Positions 55,278 to 64,000 of a stretch of DNA of 64,000 nt are shown piece after piece. Numbering within the stretch: the first letter of the stretch is position 1; the number at the start of each line of letters is the position of its first letter. The stretch covers positions 1,984,001 to 2,048,000 of the forward strand of contig NZ_CP123990.1 in NCBI RefSeq assembly GCF_029919115.1, read 5' to 3'. A program made the position numbers and the translations under genes. Under the pieces are notes generated by a model that was not told where the DNA came from, did not search any database, and saw only the letters and a list, made by a program, of their open reading frames with translations. Origin of the DNA: Variovorax paradoxus (GTDB lineage Bacteria > Pseudomonadota > Gammaproteobacteria > Burkholderiales > Burkholderiaceae_C).

Positions 55278-57182
55278 GGAGCGGTTCTTTCGGTGCCGAG
55301 GGCCTTCGACAGGTTGGCGGGCAGCGGCAGCGGCTCGCCGTGCCACTGCGCGGCCAGCAGCTCGGCGCAGAGCGCGGCAAAGCTGAGCCCGCGCGAACCC
55401 AGCGCGGTGCAGGCCCAGAGGCCGGCTTCATTCAGTGGGCCGACCAGCGGGCGGCGGTCGCCCGAGGCGCAGCGGATGCCCACCCAGGTCTTGGCCTTGC
55501 CGCTTTCGAAAGCCGGTGCGAGCGTTGCCGCGGCGCCGGGGTGCAGGCGCTTCAGGCGCTCCCGGTTTGCCTGGGCATCGTTTGGCTGGGGCGCCAGCTC
55601 GGTGCTGTCTCGGTCGAAGGTGGCGCCACACAGCCAGAGCAGGGCGCCTTCATCATCGGGCACATGAGCAATCAGATGGCCGTCTCCGTTGAGCGGCGTG
55701 GCGGGCAATGCAAGGTCGTCCGCCATGCGGCCCCACGCGACTTGGCCGCGCACCGGCTGCAGGGGAAGCTCGGGCGCGAAGCTGCCCGATTCGTAGCCCG
55801 CGGCAATGACCACGCGATCGGCTTCGGCCAGCAACTGGTTTGCCGCACTCCAGAGCTGCCAGCCGGCCGCGCTGCGTGACAGGCGTGCGACCGGCGCGTT
55901 GCCGCGAAACTCGATGCCCGGCTCGCGCAGCCAGGCTTCGATGAGCCTTGATGGGCGCACCCAGCCCGCGCGCGCGTGCCAGAGCGCGGGCGCGTCGACG
56001 GGCAAACCGGCACTCGACAGTTGCGCGGCGCTGGCTGGCCAAGATTCGTTTGGGCCGCTCTCGCTCCACCCGGCGGGCACGCGCGTGTCGCCTTCGGGCC
56101 GGCGCTCGAGCACGCCGCCGGCGCGCCAGTCGCGGCCTTCTTCGAGCAGCCGTTCCAACTCCAGCCAGGTGGCACGAATGCCTGCACGCGTAAGCCGCGA
56201 GAGCAGGGCATCGTCGGGCGAGACATGCGGCGCCAGCACGCCGACCGGCAGGCCCGAAGCGCCGGCGGCGGGTCGGTCGGCCGCGTCGAACACCGTGACG
56301 TGCCACCCGCGCCGCGCGAGGCTGGCGGCAACGGCGGCGCCGGCCAGCCCGGCGCCGATGACCGCGCAGCGGCCAGGCGTTTCGACGTGCTCGGGCGCCG
56401 GGCCTCGGCGGCGCACTGTCCAGGCAGGCGCGAACACGCCGGCAAGGCTGTCCGTGCTCGGGCGCCGGGCCTCGGCGGCGCACTGTCCAGGCAGGCGCGA
56501 ACACGCCGGCAAGGCTGTCGCGCTTGGGCGGCAGGCCTGGCCGGCTTTCAAGCTGGAAACCGTTCTGCGAAAGCGCATCGCGCACCGCCCGGGCAAAGGT
56601 CCAGGCGGCAATGCCGGTGCCCTGGCGGGCAAAGCGCGACACCGCCTTGAGCGTATCGGGCGACCACATGGCGGGGTTCTGCTCGGGAATGAAGCCGTCC
56701 AGAAAGATGCTGTCGGCCTCGAAGCGCTGCGCGCGCAGCATCGGCTGCACGTCGCCGATGCACAGCGTGAGCAGCACGCGGCCTGCGTCAAAGGCCAGCC
56801 GGTGAAAGCCGGGCAGCAGCCCCTGCCACTGCGCGGCCAGCTCCTTGGCCAGCGGCATCAGTTCGGGGTAAGTCCCGGCGGCGCGCAACAGGTCTTCAGG
56901 CCCGACCGGGTGCGCCTCGATCGAGACGAAGTGCAGCAGGCGCGGCCGGTTCGCATCCGCACGCCACGCCTGCCAGGTTGTCAGAAAGTTGAGGCCCAGC
57001 CCGAAGCCGGTTTCGAGAATCAGCCATTTCGGCCGGCCCGACCATACCTCGGGCAGGCCGCAGCCGCCCAGAAACACGTGGCGAGCCTGCGCCAGTGCTC
57101 CGGTTTCGGGGTGGTAGATGTCGCCGAAGCGCTCGCTGTACGGCACGCCGTCGGCGCGCCAGGCGACGGGCTCGGCGGCCAA
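55274..57182 (-). pseudogene. mnmC: MnmC tRNA 5-methylaminomethyl-2-thiouridine enzyme, disrupted by a tandem duplication
   Basis: Bifunctional tRNA wobble-U34 enzyme: the N-terminal half (LILETGFGLGLNFLTTW) methylates nm5s2U, and the C-terminal FAD half (CAVIGAGLAGAAVAASLA) removes the carboxymethyl group. The two halves are in different frames. A perfect 67-bp direct duplication (56386-56452 and 56453-56519) lies in the linker and shifts the frame by 1. Deleting one copy joins them into one ~613-aa protein of normal length. The start is a TTG at 57182, seven bases after the yggX stop. As read, a 56-kDa MnmC1 fused to an out-of-frame tail would be made. Confidence 0.85.
56386..56519. repeat. 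Perfect 67-bp tandem duplication inside mnmC
   Basis: Bases 56386-56452 and 56453-56519 are identical. The unit length 67 is not a multiple of three, so the reading frame of mnmC changes across it. Both frames read the same DSLAGVFAPAWTVRRRG stretch, once before and once after the copy junction. The junction is clean with no extra bases. Confidence 0.92.
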
Positions 57183-57189
57183 GGTGGTC

Positions 57190-57462
57190 TTAGTTCGAGG
57201 GGGGAACGTAGCCCTGGGCCACGTCGGCGCCTTCGCCGAAGAAGTGCTTTTCCATTTGGCGGGCCAGGTATTGGCGAGCCCGCAGGTCGGCCAGATTCAG
57301 CCGGTTTTCATTGACCAGCATCGTTTGCTGCTTGAGCCAGGCGGCCCAGGCTTCCTTGCTGACGTTCTCCCACAGGCGCTTGCCCAGTTCCCCGGGATAG
57401 GGCGGGAAGTCGAGCCCTTCGGCCTCTTTGCCGAGCTTGATGCACTGAACCATGCGTGCCAT
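57190..57462 (-). CDS. yggX: Probable Fe(2+)-trafficking protein YggX
   Basis: A 90-aa oxidative-stress and iron-handling protein. [20 protein letters not shown] carries the family's conserved early cysteine (C7), followed by [19 protein letters not shown] and ending [14 protein letters not shown]. The mnmC frame starts 7 bases downstream. Confidence 0.93.
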   Translation of the reverse strand: MARMVQCIKLGKEAEGLDFPPYPGELGKRLWENVSKEAWAAWLKQQTMLVNENRLNLADLRARQYLARQMEKHFFGEGADVAQGYVPPSN

Positions 57463-57549
57463 TTTTGATTGCCTCTGGTGGGGAAAGCGGTTGCTTAGTT
57501 GATTTTGCTATTTAGAACTGAGAACTCGGTCGTTCCAGTTTCCATATGT

Positions 57550-57564
57550 CGTATTCAGAATACG
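57550..57564. promoter_or_regulatory. Palindrome upstream of the sulfate-binding protein gene
   Basis: CGTATTC-A-GAATACG is a perfect 15-bp palindrome, 35 bases before the ATG at 57600, in an AT-rich leader. It could be a CysB/Cbl-type or other operator; the regulator is unknown. Confidence 0.4.
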
Positions 57565-57599
57565 TAGCTTCATTGATATGCCTTTTTGAGTAAGACACC

Positions 57600-58625
57600 A
57601 TGAGCCTTCGCCGCGACTTTATCAAGCTTTCCCTGGGGGCCGGCGTGGCCGGCGCCATGGCCCTGACAGCATTGCCGTCGTTTGCACAGGGCGCGGGCCC
57701 GGTGACGCTGCTCAACGTGTCGTACGACCCGACGCGCGAACTGTATGTTGACTACAACCGCGCCTTCGCCAAATACTGGAAGGCCAAGACCGGCCAGGAC
57801 GTGACCATCAAGCAGTCGCACGGCGGCTCGGGCAAGCAGGCGCGCTCGATCATCGACGGCATCGACGCCGACGTGGCCACGCTGGCGCTGGGCGGCGACA
57901 TCGACGCGCTGGTCACGCATGGCGGGGTCGTCAAGGAGGGCTGGCAGAAGCGCCTGCCGCAAAACTCGGCGCCGTACACCTCGACCATCGTGTTCCTGGT
58001 GAAAAAGGGCAACCCCAAGGGCCTGAAGGACTGGAGCGACCTGGTGAAGCCCGGCGTGCAGGTGATCACGCCCAACCCCAAGACCTCCGGCGGCGCCCGC
58101 TGGAATTACCTGGCCGCGTGGGAGTTTGCCAAGCGCAAGTACGGCAGCGAGGCCAAGGCCAAGGAGTTCATCGGCAGCCTGTTCAAGAACGTGCCCGTGC
58201 TCGACACCGGTGCCCGCGGCTCGACCATCACCTTCGTGCAACGCGGCGTGGGCGACGTGCTGCTGGCCTGGGAGAACGAGGCCTTCCTGGCGCTGAAGGA
58301 GTTCGGCACCGACAAATTCGAGATCGTGGTGCCTTCGATTTCCATCCTGGCCGAACCCACCGTGGCGGTGGTCGACAAGGTGGTCGACAAGAAGGGCACG
58401 CGCGCCGTGGCCGAGGAATACCTCAAGTACCTGTACTCGGATGAGGGCCAGGACATTGCGGGCCGCAACTTCTACCGCCCGACCTCCGAAAAGGCCAAGG
58501 CCAAGTACGACAAGCAGTTTCCCAAGCTCACGCTCGTGACCATCGACGAAGCGTTCGGCGGCTGGGCAAAGGCGGACAAGGCGCACTTTGCCGACGGCGG
58601 CTCGTTCGACCAGATCTACAAGTAA
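57600..58625 (+). CDS. sbp: Sulfate ABC transporter binding protein
   Basis: A 341-aa periplasmic sulfate-binding protein (Sbp/CysP family) with signal peptide ending SFAQ (residues 1-30). Family signatures are [47 protein letters not shown] and RNFYRPTSE. The permease and ATPase genes are not adjacent; the gene instead heads the ssu sulfonate cluster. Confidence 0.93.
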   Translation: MSLRRDFIKLSLGAGVAGAMALTALPSFAQGAGPVTLLNVSYDPTRELYVDYNRAFAKYWKAKTGQDVTIKQSHGGSGKQARSIIDGIDADVATLALGGDIDALVTHGGVVKEGWQKRLPQNSAPYTSTIVFLVKKGNPKGLKDWSDLVKPGVQVITPNPKTSGGARWNYLAAWEFAKRKYGSEAKAKEFIGSLFKNVPVLDTGARGSTITFVQRGVGDVLLAWENEAFLALKEFGTDKFEIVVPSISILAEPTVAVVDKVVDKKGTRAVAEEYLKYLYSDEGQDIAGRNFYRPTSEKAKAKYDKQFPKLTLVTIDEAFGGWAKADKAHFADGGSFDQIYK

Positions 58626-58645
58626 AACTGCAAAGAAAGCCTCTT

Positions 58646-59230
58646 GTGTCCGTTCTCCTGATTGCTGGCAGCCCTTCGGCGCCGTCGCGCTCCACCGCCT
58701 TGCTCGAGGCCGTGGGCGAGCGGCTCGCCGGCCGCAGTGCGCGTATCGAGCGGCTCGCGATCCGCGATCTGCCGGCGGAGGCGCTGCTGTTGGCCGACTG
58801 GGACCACCCGGCCATCGAGCGCGCCATTGCGCAGGTGGCGCAGGCGCGGGTGGTCGTGGTGGCCACGCCGGTCTACAAGGCGGCCTACAGCGGTGTGCTG
58901 AAGGTCTTTCTCGACCTGCTGGCGCAGAACGCCCTCAAGGGCAAGACGGTGCTGCCGCTGGCCACGGGTGGCAGCCCGCACCACATGCTCGCGCTCGACT
59001 ATGCATTGCGGCCCGTGCTGCATGCGCTCTCGGCACGGCACATTCTTCCGGGTGTCTACGCCACCGATTCTCAGATCACGCTGACACCCGAGAACGCCTA
59101 CCAGGTGCATGCCGACCTGGCCGAACGGCTCAATGAAGCCGTCGAACTGTTGGCGACCGAAGGACTGAAGCTGCCCGCCACGCACGGCTTCGAGCCGGTG
59201 CCGTTTTCCCGAGTGCGATGTAGCGTCTGA
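58646..59230 (+). CDS. ssuE: NADPH-dependent FMN reductase SsuE
   Basis: A 194-aa flavodoxin-fold reductase that supplies reduced FMN to SsuD. Seen: VLLIAGSPSAPSRS near the N-terminus, VVVATPVYKAAYSGVLKVF, VLPLATGGSPHHMLALDY. The start is GTG at 58646, 20 bases after the sbp stop; there is no in-frame ATG close by. Confidence 0.92.
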   Translation: MSVLLIAGSPSAPSRSTALLEAVGERLAGRSARIERLAIRDLPAEALLLADWDHPAIERAIAQVAQARVVVVATPVYKAAYSGVLKVFLDLLAQNALKGKTVLPLATGGSPHHMLALDYALRPVLHALSARHILPGVYATDSQITLTPENAYQVHADLAERLNEAVELLATEGLKLPATHGFEPVPFSRVRCSV

Positions 59231-59334
59231 CGGGCTCCCCGTCGAATCCGCCTCCAACCAGCCCCATTTCTGTTCTCGTTTTTTTGATCGCCCGCAAGCG
59301 GCGAGGGGACAGCTTTGCCCAAAAGGAACCACAC

Positions 59335-59469
59335 GTGAATCCCGTTGCCACCGAAGACTCCGCGCTCGAGACGCCGCCTCGTTCCATCTGGCATGCGTTG
59401 CGAGACCTCGCGATCAGCACGGTCGTGGTGGCGGCCGTTGCGCTCATCGTCGGCTTCATCTCGGCCTGA
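59335..59469 (+). CDS. Small single-span membrane protein inside the ssu operon
   Basis: A 44-aa protein with a GTG start preceded by AAAAGGAACC, a polar N-terminus and one transmembrane helix at about residues 26-43 (ISTVVVAAVALIVGFISA). It lies between ssuE and ssuA in the same direction. I do not recognise a family; it could be a small accessory subunit or regulator of the transporter. Confidence 0.5.
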   Translation: MNPVATEDSALETPPRSIWHALRDLAISTVVVAAVALIVGFISA

Positions 59470-59503
59470 GCCCGGTTTGCTCCTCATTCGAAAGAACAAC
59501 CAC

Positions 59504-60460
59504 ATGACTTCGATCACCATTCCACGCCGCCGCCTGCTGCAGGGCGCCGCCGCCGCTGTTGCGCTGCCTTCGTTCGGCGCAATTGCACAAGCACCTGCGC
59601 GCCAGCTTCGCATCGGCAAGCAGAAGGGCCTGCTCAGCATCCTCAAGGGCCGTGGCACGCTCGAGAAGCGGCTTGCGCCGCTTGGCGTGTCGCTCAAGTG
59701 GACCGAGTTCACCGCCGGTCCGGTGCAGCTCGAAGCCTTGAACGTCGGCTCCATCGACTTCGGCGACGTGGGCGAAGCGCCGCCCATCTTTGCGCAGGCC
59801 GCAGGCGCGCCGCTGGCTTATGTGGCCGCCACGCTGCAGCGTCCGCAGTCCGAAGCGGTGCTGGTGCCCAAAGGCTCCGCCATCAAGAACGTGGCCGACC
59901 TGAAGGGAAAGAAGGTCGCGCTCAACAAGGGCTCGAACGTTCACTATTTCATCGTCAAGCTGGCCGAGAAGCACGGCCTTGCGTACAGAGACCTGAACCT
60001 TGTGTACCTGCCACCGGCCGATGCACGTGCCGCATTCGAAAAGGGCTCCGTCGACGCTTGGGTGATCTGGGACCCGTTTCTCGCCGCCGCTGAAAAATCT
60101 CTCGAAGCCCGCGTGCTGGCCGATGCGACCGGCGTGGTGGGCAACCGCTCGTACTACTTCTCGTCGCTCGACTATGCGGCGAAGAACGCCGACGTGCTGG
60201 CCATCGTGACCGAAGAGATCGGCAAGATCGACGCCTGGGGCACCGCCAACAAGAGCGATCTTGCCGCCGAGCTGGCCACCCTGTGGGGCCTGCCGAAGCC
60301 GGTGGCCGACCTGACGGTGGCGCGCGCGGTCTACGGCACCGGCCCCATTACCAAGGCGATCCTTGCCGAGCAGCAAAAGATCGCCGACGCCTTCTTCGAC
60401 CTGAAGCTGATCCCGAAGCGGATCAACGTGCTCGAGGCCGCTCCGGCGGGAATTGCGTGA
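59504..60460 (+). CDS. ssuA: Aliphatic sulfonate-binding protein SsuA (first copy)
   Basis: A 318-aa periplasmic binding protein for alkanesulfonates, of the SsuA/ThiY/NMT1 fold: signal with RRRLLQGAAAAV, IGKQKGLLSILKGRGTLEKRL, DFGDVGEAPPIFAQAAGAPL, VADLKGKKVALNKGSNVHY and DAWVIWDPFLAAAE. A second, clearly related copy lies at 62683-63669. Confidence 0.92.
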   Translation: MTSITIPRRRLLQGAAAAVALPSFGAIAQAPARQLRIGKQKGLLSILKGRGTLEKRLAPLGVSLKWTEFTAGPVQLEALNVGSIDFGDVGEAPPIFAQAAGAPLAYVAATLQRPQSEAVLVPKGSAIKNVADLKGKKVALNKGSNVHYFIVKLAEKHGLAYRDLNLVYLPPADARAAFEKGSVDAWVIWDPFLAAAEKSLEARVLADATGVVGNRSYYFSSLDYAAKNADVLAIVTEEIGKIDAWGTANKSDLAAELATLWGLPKPVADLTVARAVYGTGPITKAILAEQQKIADAFFDLKLIPKRINVLEAAPAGIA

Positions 60461-60540
60461 CGCGCGAAACCCTGCGCGGCCGCGCGGCTTGCGTGCTCGC
60501 CACCACCAGGCGCGCATGGGGCATTCCTGAGCCGAGGGCC

Positions 60541-60605
60541 AGCCGCGCCTGTTCCGCATTGCCTCGCCTGCGCCTCACGTTGCCTCGCGTGCGCGGCTTT
60601 TTCTT
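60541..60605 (+). terminator. Candidate attenuator between ssuA and ssuD
   Basis: AGCCGCGC (60541-60548) pairs with GCGCGGCT (60591-60598), followed by TTTTTCTTT. The loop is long (about 42 nt) and the T run impure, so it may be a partial terminator that lowers expression of the genes after ssuA. Confidence 0.4.
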
Positions 60606-60644
60606 TGCCATCTGACCCCCCGGACCAACCGACGGAAAGAAGAC

Positions 60645-61814
60645 ATGCAGATATTCTGGTTCCTACCCACGCACGGCGACAGCCGCTATCTCGGCACCAC
60701 CGAAGGCGCGCGCCAAGTCGACCTGGCTTACCTTCAGCAGATTGCCGGCGCTGCCGACAACCTCGGCTATGAAGGGGTGCTGATTCCTACGGGCCGCTCG
60801 TGCGAAGACCCCTGGGTAGTCGCATCGAGCCTGATCGGCGCGACGAAGAAGCTCAAATTCCTGGTCGCGGTGCGGCCGGGCCTGCACCAGCCCAGCCTGG
60901 CTGCGCGCATGGCCGCGACTTTCGATCGGCTCTCAGGGGGCCGTTTGCTGGTGAACCTGGTCACAGGCGGCGACCAGGCCGAACTCGAAGGCGACGGCGT
61001 TTACCTCGACCATGCGGCCCGCTACGAGCAGTCGGCCGAGTTCATTCGCATCTGGCGCGAGATTCTTGCGCGCAGCCACGACGGCCAGTCTTTCGACTAC
61101 GAAGGGCAGCACCTGAGCGTGAAGGGCGCGAAGCTGCTGTTTCCGCCGGTGCAGAAGCCTTACCCGCCGGTGTGGTTCGGCGGCTCGTCGGCGGCAGCGC
61201 ACGAGCTCGCGGCCGAGCAGGTCGATGCCTATCTCACATGGGGCGAGCCGCCCGCCGAGGTGGGAAAGAAGATTGCCGACGTGCGCAACCGCGCCGCGCG
61301 CAAGGGCCGCAAGGTCGCGTTCGGCATTCGGCTGCACGTGATCGTGCGCGAAACCGAAGAAGCCGCCTGGAAGGCCGCCGACGAGCTGATCAGCCGCGTC
61401 GATGACGAAACGGTGATCCGCGCCCAGGCCGCTTTTGAGCGCATGGACTCGGAAGGGCAGCGCCGCATGGCCGCGCTGCATGCGGGCGGGGCCAAGCGCT
61501 CGCGTGCCGACCTGGAAATTTCGCCCAACCTGTGGGCCGGTGTGGGCCTGGTGCGCGGTGGCGCGGGCACGGCGCTGGTCGGCGATGCCAAGACTGTGGC
61601 GGCGCGCATCGAGGAATACGCGGCGCTTGGGCTCGACAAGTTCATTCTCTCGGGCTACCCGCACCTCGAAGAAGCCTACCGCTTCGCAGAGTTGGTGTTC
61701 CCGCTGCTCTCGCGCAGGGCGCAGGCGCGGCTCGCAGGCGGCTCGCTGAGCGGGCCTTTCGGCGAAGTCGTCGCCAATCTCGATGCGCCGTCGCGCCTCG
61801 CCTCCCAAAGCTAA
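60645..61814 (+). CDS. ssuD: FMNH2-dependent alkanesulfonate monooxygenase SsuD
   Basis: Two-component flavin monooxygenase that releases sulfite from alkanesulfonates. 389 aa of the bacterial luciferase fold: [20 protein letters not shown] at the start, [62 protein letters not shown]. Confidence 0.95.
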   Translation: MQIFWFLPTHGDSRYLGTTEGARQVDLAYLQQIAGAADNLGYEGVLIPTGRSCEDPWVVASSLIGATKKLKFLVAVRPGLHQPSLAARMAATFDRLSGGRLLVNLVTGGDQAELEGDGVYLDHAARYEQSAEFIRIWREILARSHDGQSFDYEGQHLSVKGAKLLFPPVQKPYPPVWFGGSSAAAHELAAEQVDAYLTWGEPPAEVGKKIADVRNRAARKGRKVAFGIRLHVIVRETEEAAWKAADELISRVDDETVIRAQAAFERMDSEGQRRMAALHAGGAKRSRADLEISPNLWAGVGLVRGGAGTALVGDAKTVAARIEEYAALGLDKFILSGYPHLEEAYRFAELVFPLLSRRAQARLAGGSLSGPFGEVVANLDAPSRLASQS

Positions 61815-61822
61815 GGACTGTC

Positions 61823-62671
61823 ATGACCGAACAAGTGCAGGAACTCCCGGCGCTCGCGCCTTCGCGAGAAAGCGCGCCTGGAGCGCTCAAGGCCTTTGGC
61901 GCCAACGTTGCGGGGCGGCTGGTGCCGTGGCTCGTGCCGGTGGGGCTCATCGTCTTCTGGCAGATCGCTTCATCGCTGGGGTGGCTCTCCACCCGCGTGC
62001 TTCCGGCGCCGGTGGACGTGGTCAAGGCGGCCTGGAGCCTGGCGGTTTCGGGCGAGCTCTGGACGCACGTCAAGGTAAGCGCGGGACGTGCGCTCGCGGG
62101 CCTTGCCATTGGCGGCGGAACGGGGCTGGTGCTGGGCCTCTTGACGGGCTCGGTGAAGTTCTTCGAGACGCTGCTCGATTCGACGATTCAGATGGTGCGC
62201 AACATTCCGGCGCTGGCGCTCATCCCGCTGGTCATTCTTTGGTTTGGCATCGACGAATCGGCCAAGCTGTTTCTCATCTCGGTGTCGGTGTTCTTTCCGA
62301 TCTACCTCAACACCTTTCACGGCATTCGCAACGTGGATCCGCAGCTGATCGAGATGGGGCGCACGTACGGCCTTTCTCGCTGGCAGCTGTACCGCGAGGT
62401 CATCTTGCCGGGCGCGCTGTCGTCCATCCTGGTGGGCCTGCGCTTTTCGCTCGGGCTGATGTGGGTGATCCTCATCGTGGCCGAAACCATTTCGGCGCAG
62501 GCGGGCATTGGCTATCTGACCATGAACGCCCGCGAGTTCCTGCAGACCGACATCGTGCTGGTGGGCATCCTCTTGTATGCGCTGCTCGGCAAGCTGGCCG
62601 ACCTGTTCGCACGCGGGCTGGAGCAGTGGTGGCTGCGCTGGCACCCCGGCTACCAGAAGAAGCCGAAGTGA
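61823..62671 (+). CDS. ssuC: Sulfonate ABC transporter permease SsuC
   Basis: A 282-aa permease with about six membrane segments, N-terminal cytoplasmic extension, and the EAA-like loop GRTYGLSRWQLYREVILPGA. It starts 8 bases after the ssuD stop. Works with SsuA and SsuB. Confidence 0.93.
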   Translation: MTEQVQELPALAPSRESAPGALKAFGANVAGRLVPWLVPVGLIVFWQIASSLGWLSTRVLPAPVDVVKAAWSLAVSGELWTHVKVSAGRALAGLAIGGGTGLVLGLLTGSVKFFETLLDSTIQMVRNIPALALIPLVILWFGIDESAKLFLISVSVFFPIYLNTFHGIRNVDPQLIEMGRTYGLSRWQLYREVILPGALSSILVGLRFSLGLMWVILIVAETISAQAGIGYLTMNAREFLQTDIVLVGILLYALLGKLADLFARGLEQWWLRWHPGYQKKPK

Positions 62672-62682
62672 GGGCAGGGCAG

Positions 62683-63669
62683 ATGAATACGAATTCCGCG
62701 ATTTCTCGCCGTACTGTGGTGGCGGGGCTGGCCGGCTTGGGCGCGCTCGGTGCCGGCGCCGCGCTCGCCCAGGGCACGGCCGCACGGCCTGTGACGGTCC
62801 GGCTCGGTTACCAGAAGTCTTCGACGCTGATCGCGCTGCTGAAGGCGCAGGGCACGCTCGAAAAGCAGCTTGCACCGCTCAATGCCACGCTGAGCTGGCA
62901 TGAGTTCACCAGCGGCCTGCCGCTGCTCGAGGCGCTGAACCTCGACAACCTGGACATCAGCGCCGACGTCGCCGACACCGTGCCGGTATTCGCGCAGGCG
63001 GCAGGCGCCGACCTGACCTTCGTCGCGCAAGAGGCGCCTTCGCCCGCGGCGCAGGCCATTCTGGTGCGCGAGGATTCACCGCTCAAATCGGTGGCCGACC
63101 TGAAGGGCAAGAAGATCGGCTTTGCCAAGGCGGCCGGCGCGCACTACCTGCTGATTGCGGCGCTCGAGAAGGCCGGCTTGTCCTTCAGGGACATCGATCC
63201 GGCTTACCTGACTCCGGCCGATGGCCGGGCCGCCTTCGAGCGCGGCGCCATCGACGCCTGGGTGGTGTGGGACCCGTTTCTTGCGGCGGCCCAGCGCCAG
63301 GCCAAGGTGCGCGTGCTGGCCGACGGCACGGGCATCGCTTCATACCAGCGCTACTACCTTGCAAGCACCAAGTTCGCAAAGGCACGCCCCGACGTGCTGC
63401 GCGTGGTGTATGCCGAGCTCGAAAAAACCGGCAAGTGGGTCAAGCAGAACCCGAAGGAAGCGGCGGCCTTGCTCTCGCCCGTATGGGGTCTGGACGCCGC
63501 GACCATCGAACAGGCCAACGCGCGCCGCAGCTATGCGGTGCGCCCGGTGCTGGCCGAGGCACTGGCCGAACAGCAGCGCATCGCCGATGCCTTCTTCGCG
63601 GAAAAGCTGCTGCCCAGAAAGATCAACGCGCTCGACGTGGCGCTGTTCCAACCGAGCCTTAAATCATGA
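62683..63669 (+). CDS. Second SsuA-like sulfonate-binding protein
   Basis: A 328-aa periplasmic binding protein with a twin-arginine-like signal (SRRTVVAGLAGLGALG). It is collinear with the first SsuA: LGYQKSSTLIALLKAQGTLE, VADLKGKKIGFAKAAGAHY, DAWVVWDPFLAAAQRQ. The sequence has diverged markedly, so it is an old duplication or different specificity. It overlaps ssuB by 4 bases. Confidence 0.9.
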   Translation: MNTNSAISRRTVVAGLAGLGALGAGAALAQGTAARPVTVRLGYQKSSTLIALLKAQGTLEKQLAPLNATLSWHEFTSGLPLLEALNLDNLDISADVADTVPVFAQAAGADLTFVAQEAPSPAAQAILVREDSPLKSVADLKGKKIGFAKAAGAHYLLIAALEKAGLSFRDIDPAYLTPADGRAAFERGAIDAWVVWDPFLAAAQRQAKVRVLADGTGIASYQRYYLASTKFAKARPDVLRVVYAELEKTGKWVKQNPKEAAALLSPVWGLDAATIEQANARRSYAVRPVLAEALAEQQRIADAFFAEKLLPRKINALDVALFQPSLKS

Positions 63670-64000
63670 GCGCCGTTCTGAAAGACATCCAACCCACTGC
63701 AATCGCGGGCGGTGTGCGCCTGGAGGCCCGTGGCCTGCACAAGCGCTACGGCGAACGCGAGGTGCTGCGCAACACGCAGCTCACCATCGAGCCGGGGCAG
63801 TTCATCGCCATCGTGGGGCGCAGCGGCTGCGGCAAGAGCACGCTGCTGCGGCTCATTGCCGGGCTCGAGGAGGCTACGTCCGGCGGCCTCTATACGGACG
63901 GCAAAGCGATCGACGGCTTGCACGACGACACCCGGATCATGTTTCAGGAGGCGCGCCTCTTGCCATGGCGCCGCGTGCTCGACAACGTGACGCTGGGCTT
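63666..64000 (+). CDS. ssuB: Sulfonate ABC transporter ATPase SsuB (5' part, runs off window)
   Basis: The first 111 codons of an ABC ATPase: Walker A GRSGCGKS at 51-58 and the Q-loop region MFQEARLLPW near residue 95, typical for nitrate/sulfonate/taurine ATPases. The ATG at 63666 overlaps the stop of the second binding protein (ATGA). The rest lies past the window edge. Confidence 0.93.
   Translation, partial: MSAVLKDIQPTAIAGGVRLEARGLHKRYGEREVLRNTQLTIEPGQFIAIVGRSGCGKSTLLRLIAGLEEATSGGLYTDGKAIDGLHDDTRIMFQEARLLPWRRVLDNVTLG

Overview
The window is high-GC, tightly packed bacterial DNA from a betaproteobacterium of the family Comamonadaceae, most likely Variovorax (V. paradoxus group). The strongest clue is the class III aminotransferase at 26354-27658. 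It has the same length (434 aa) and the same key residues (R41, K267, R398) as the beta-phenylalanine aminotransferase characterised from V. paradoxus. Gene content, gene order and codon use elsewhere agree. The genus is inferred from recall of families, not from a database search.

Layout. 1-1930: 4-hydroxybenzoate hydroxylase pobA (cut by the window edge) divergent from its IclR-type regulator. 1987-5544: a two-component system followed by an HtrA/Deg protease with a PmrA/QseB-type box in front of it. 5573-8191: small membrane proteins, a WYL regulator, a GFA-family protein and one gene that looks frameshifted. 8339-13520: a 1432-aa trimeric autotransporter adhesin and its TpgA-like OmpA/SmpA lipoprotein partner. 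13.5-17.5 kb: an accessory stretch with an AT-rich promoter region, a LexA box in front of a structured transcript that ends in a strong terminator, an orphan autotransporter barrel fragment, a receiver-only regulator, several small unknown proteins (two are paralogues on opposite strands) and tRNA-Asn.

17.7-25.5 kb is a thiamine region: thiO-thiS-thiG-thiE and a TonB-dependent receptor all overlap or nearly overlap, thiD lies on the other strand, and cytX (HMP transporter) sits behind a TPP riboswitch. 25.5-27.7 kb: TetR regulator and the beta-amino acid aminotransferase around a palindromic operator. 27.6-34.2 kb: assimilatory sulfate reduction (cysI, a DUF934 gene, cysH, cysD, cysN), then ferredoxin and a ferredoxin-NADP reductase that may feed electrons to CysI. 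34.5-43.8 kb: a peptide/glutathione scavenging operon in the order rpiR-type regulator, iaaA, gsiA, gsiB, gsiC, gsiD, a DmpA/BapA-type aminopeptidase and a DppA-type D-aminopeptidase.

44-47.2 kb: LysR regulator divergent from a DAO-family oxidase, then class I fructose-bisphosphate aldolase. 47.2-52.2 kb: periplasmic MsrA, an MxKDx repeat protein, a YedY-like molybdoprotein with a cytochrome b partner, and a divergent two-component system. 52.2-57.5 kb: a Gly/Pro-rich lipoprotein hydrolase, a transglutaminase-like protein, a small ABM-domain protein, mnmC (split by a 67-bp perfect tandem duplication) and a YggX-type iron protein. 57.6-64.0 kb: sulfate-binding protein and an ssu sulfonate-utilisation operon with two SsuA-like binding proteins and an extra 44-aa membrane protein; ssuB runs off the end. 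Sulfur acquisition recurs across the window (cys, gsi, ssu, Msr).

No insertion sequence, integrase, phage gene or CRISPR array was seen.
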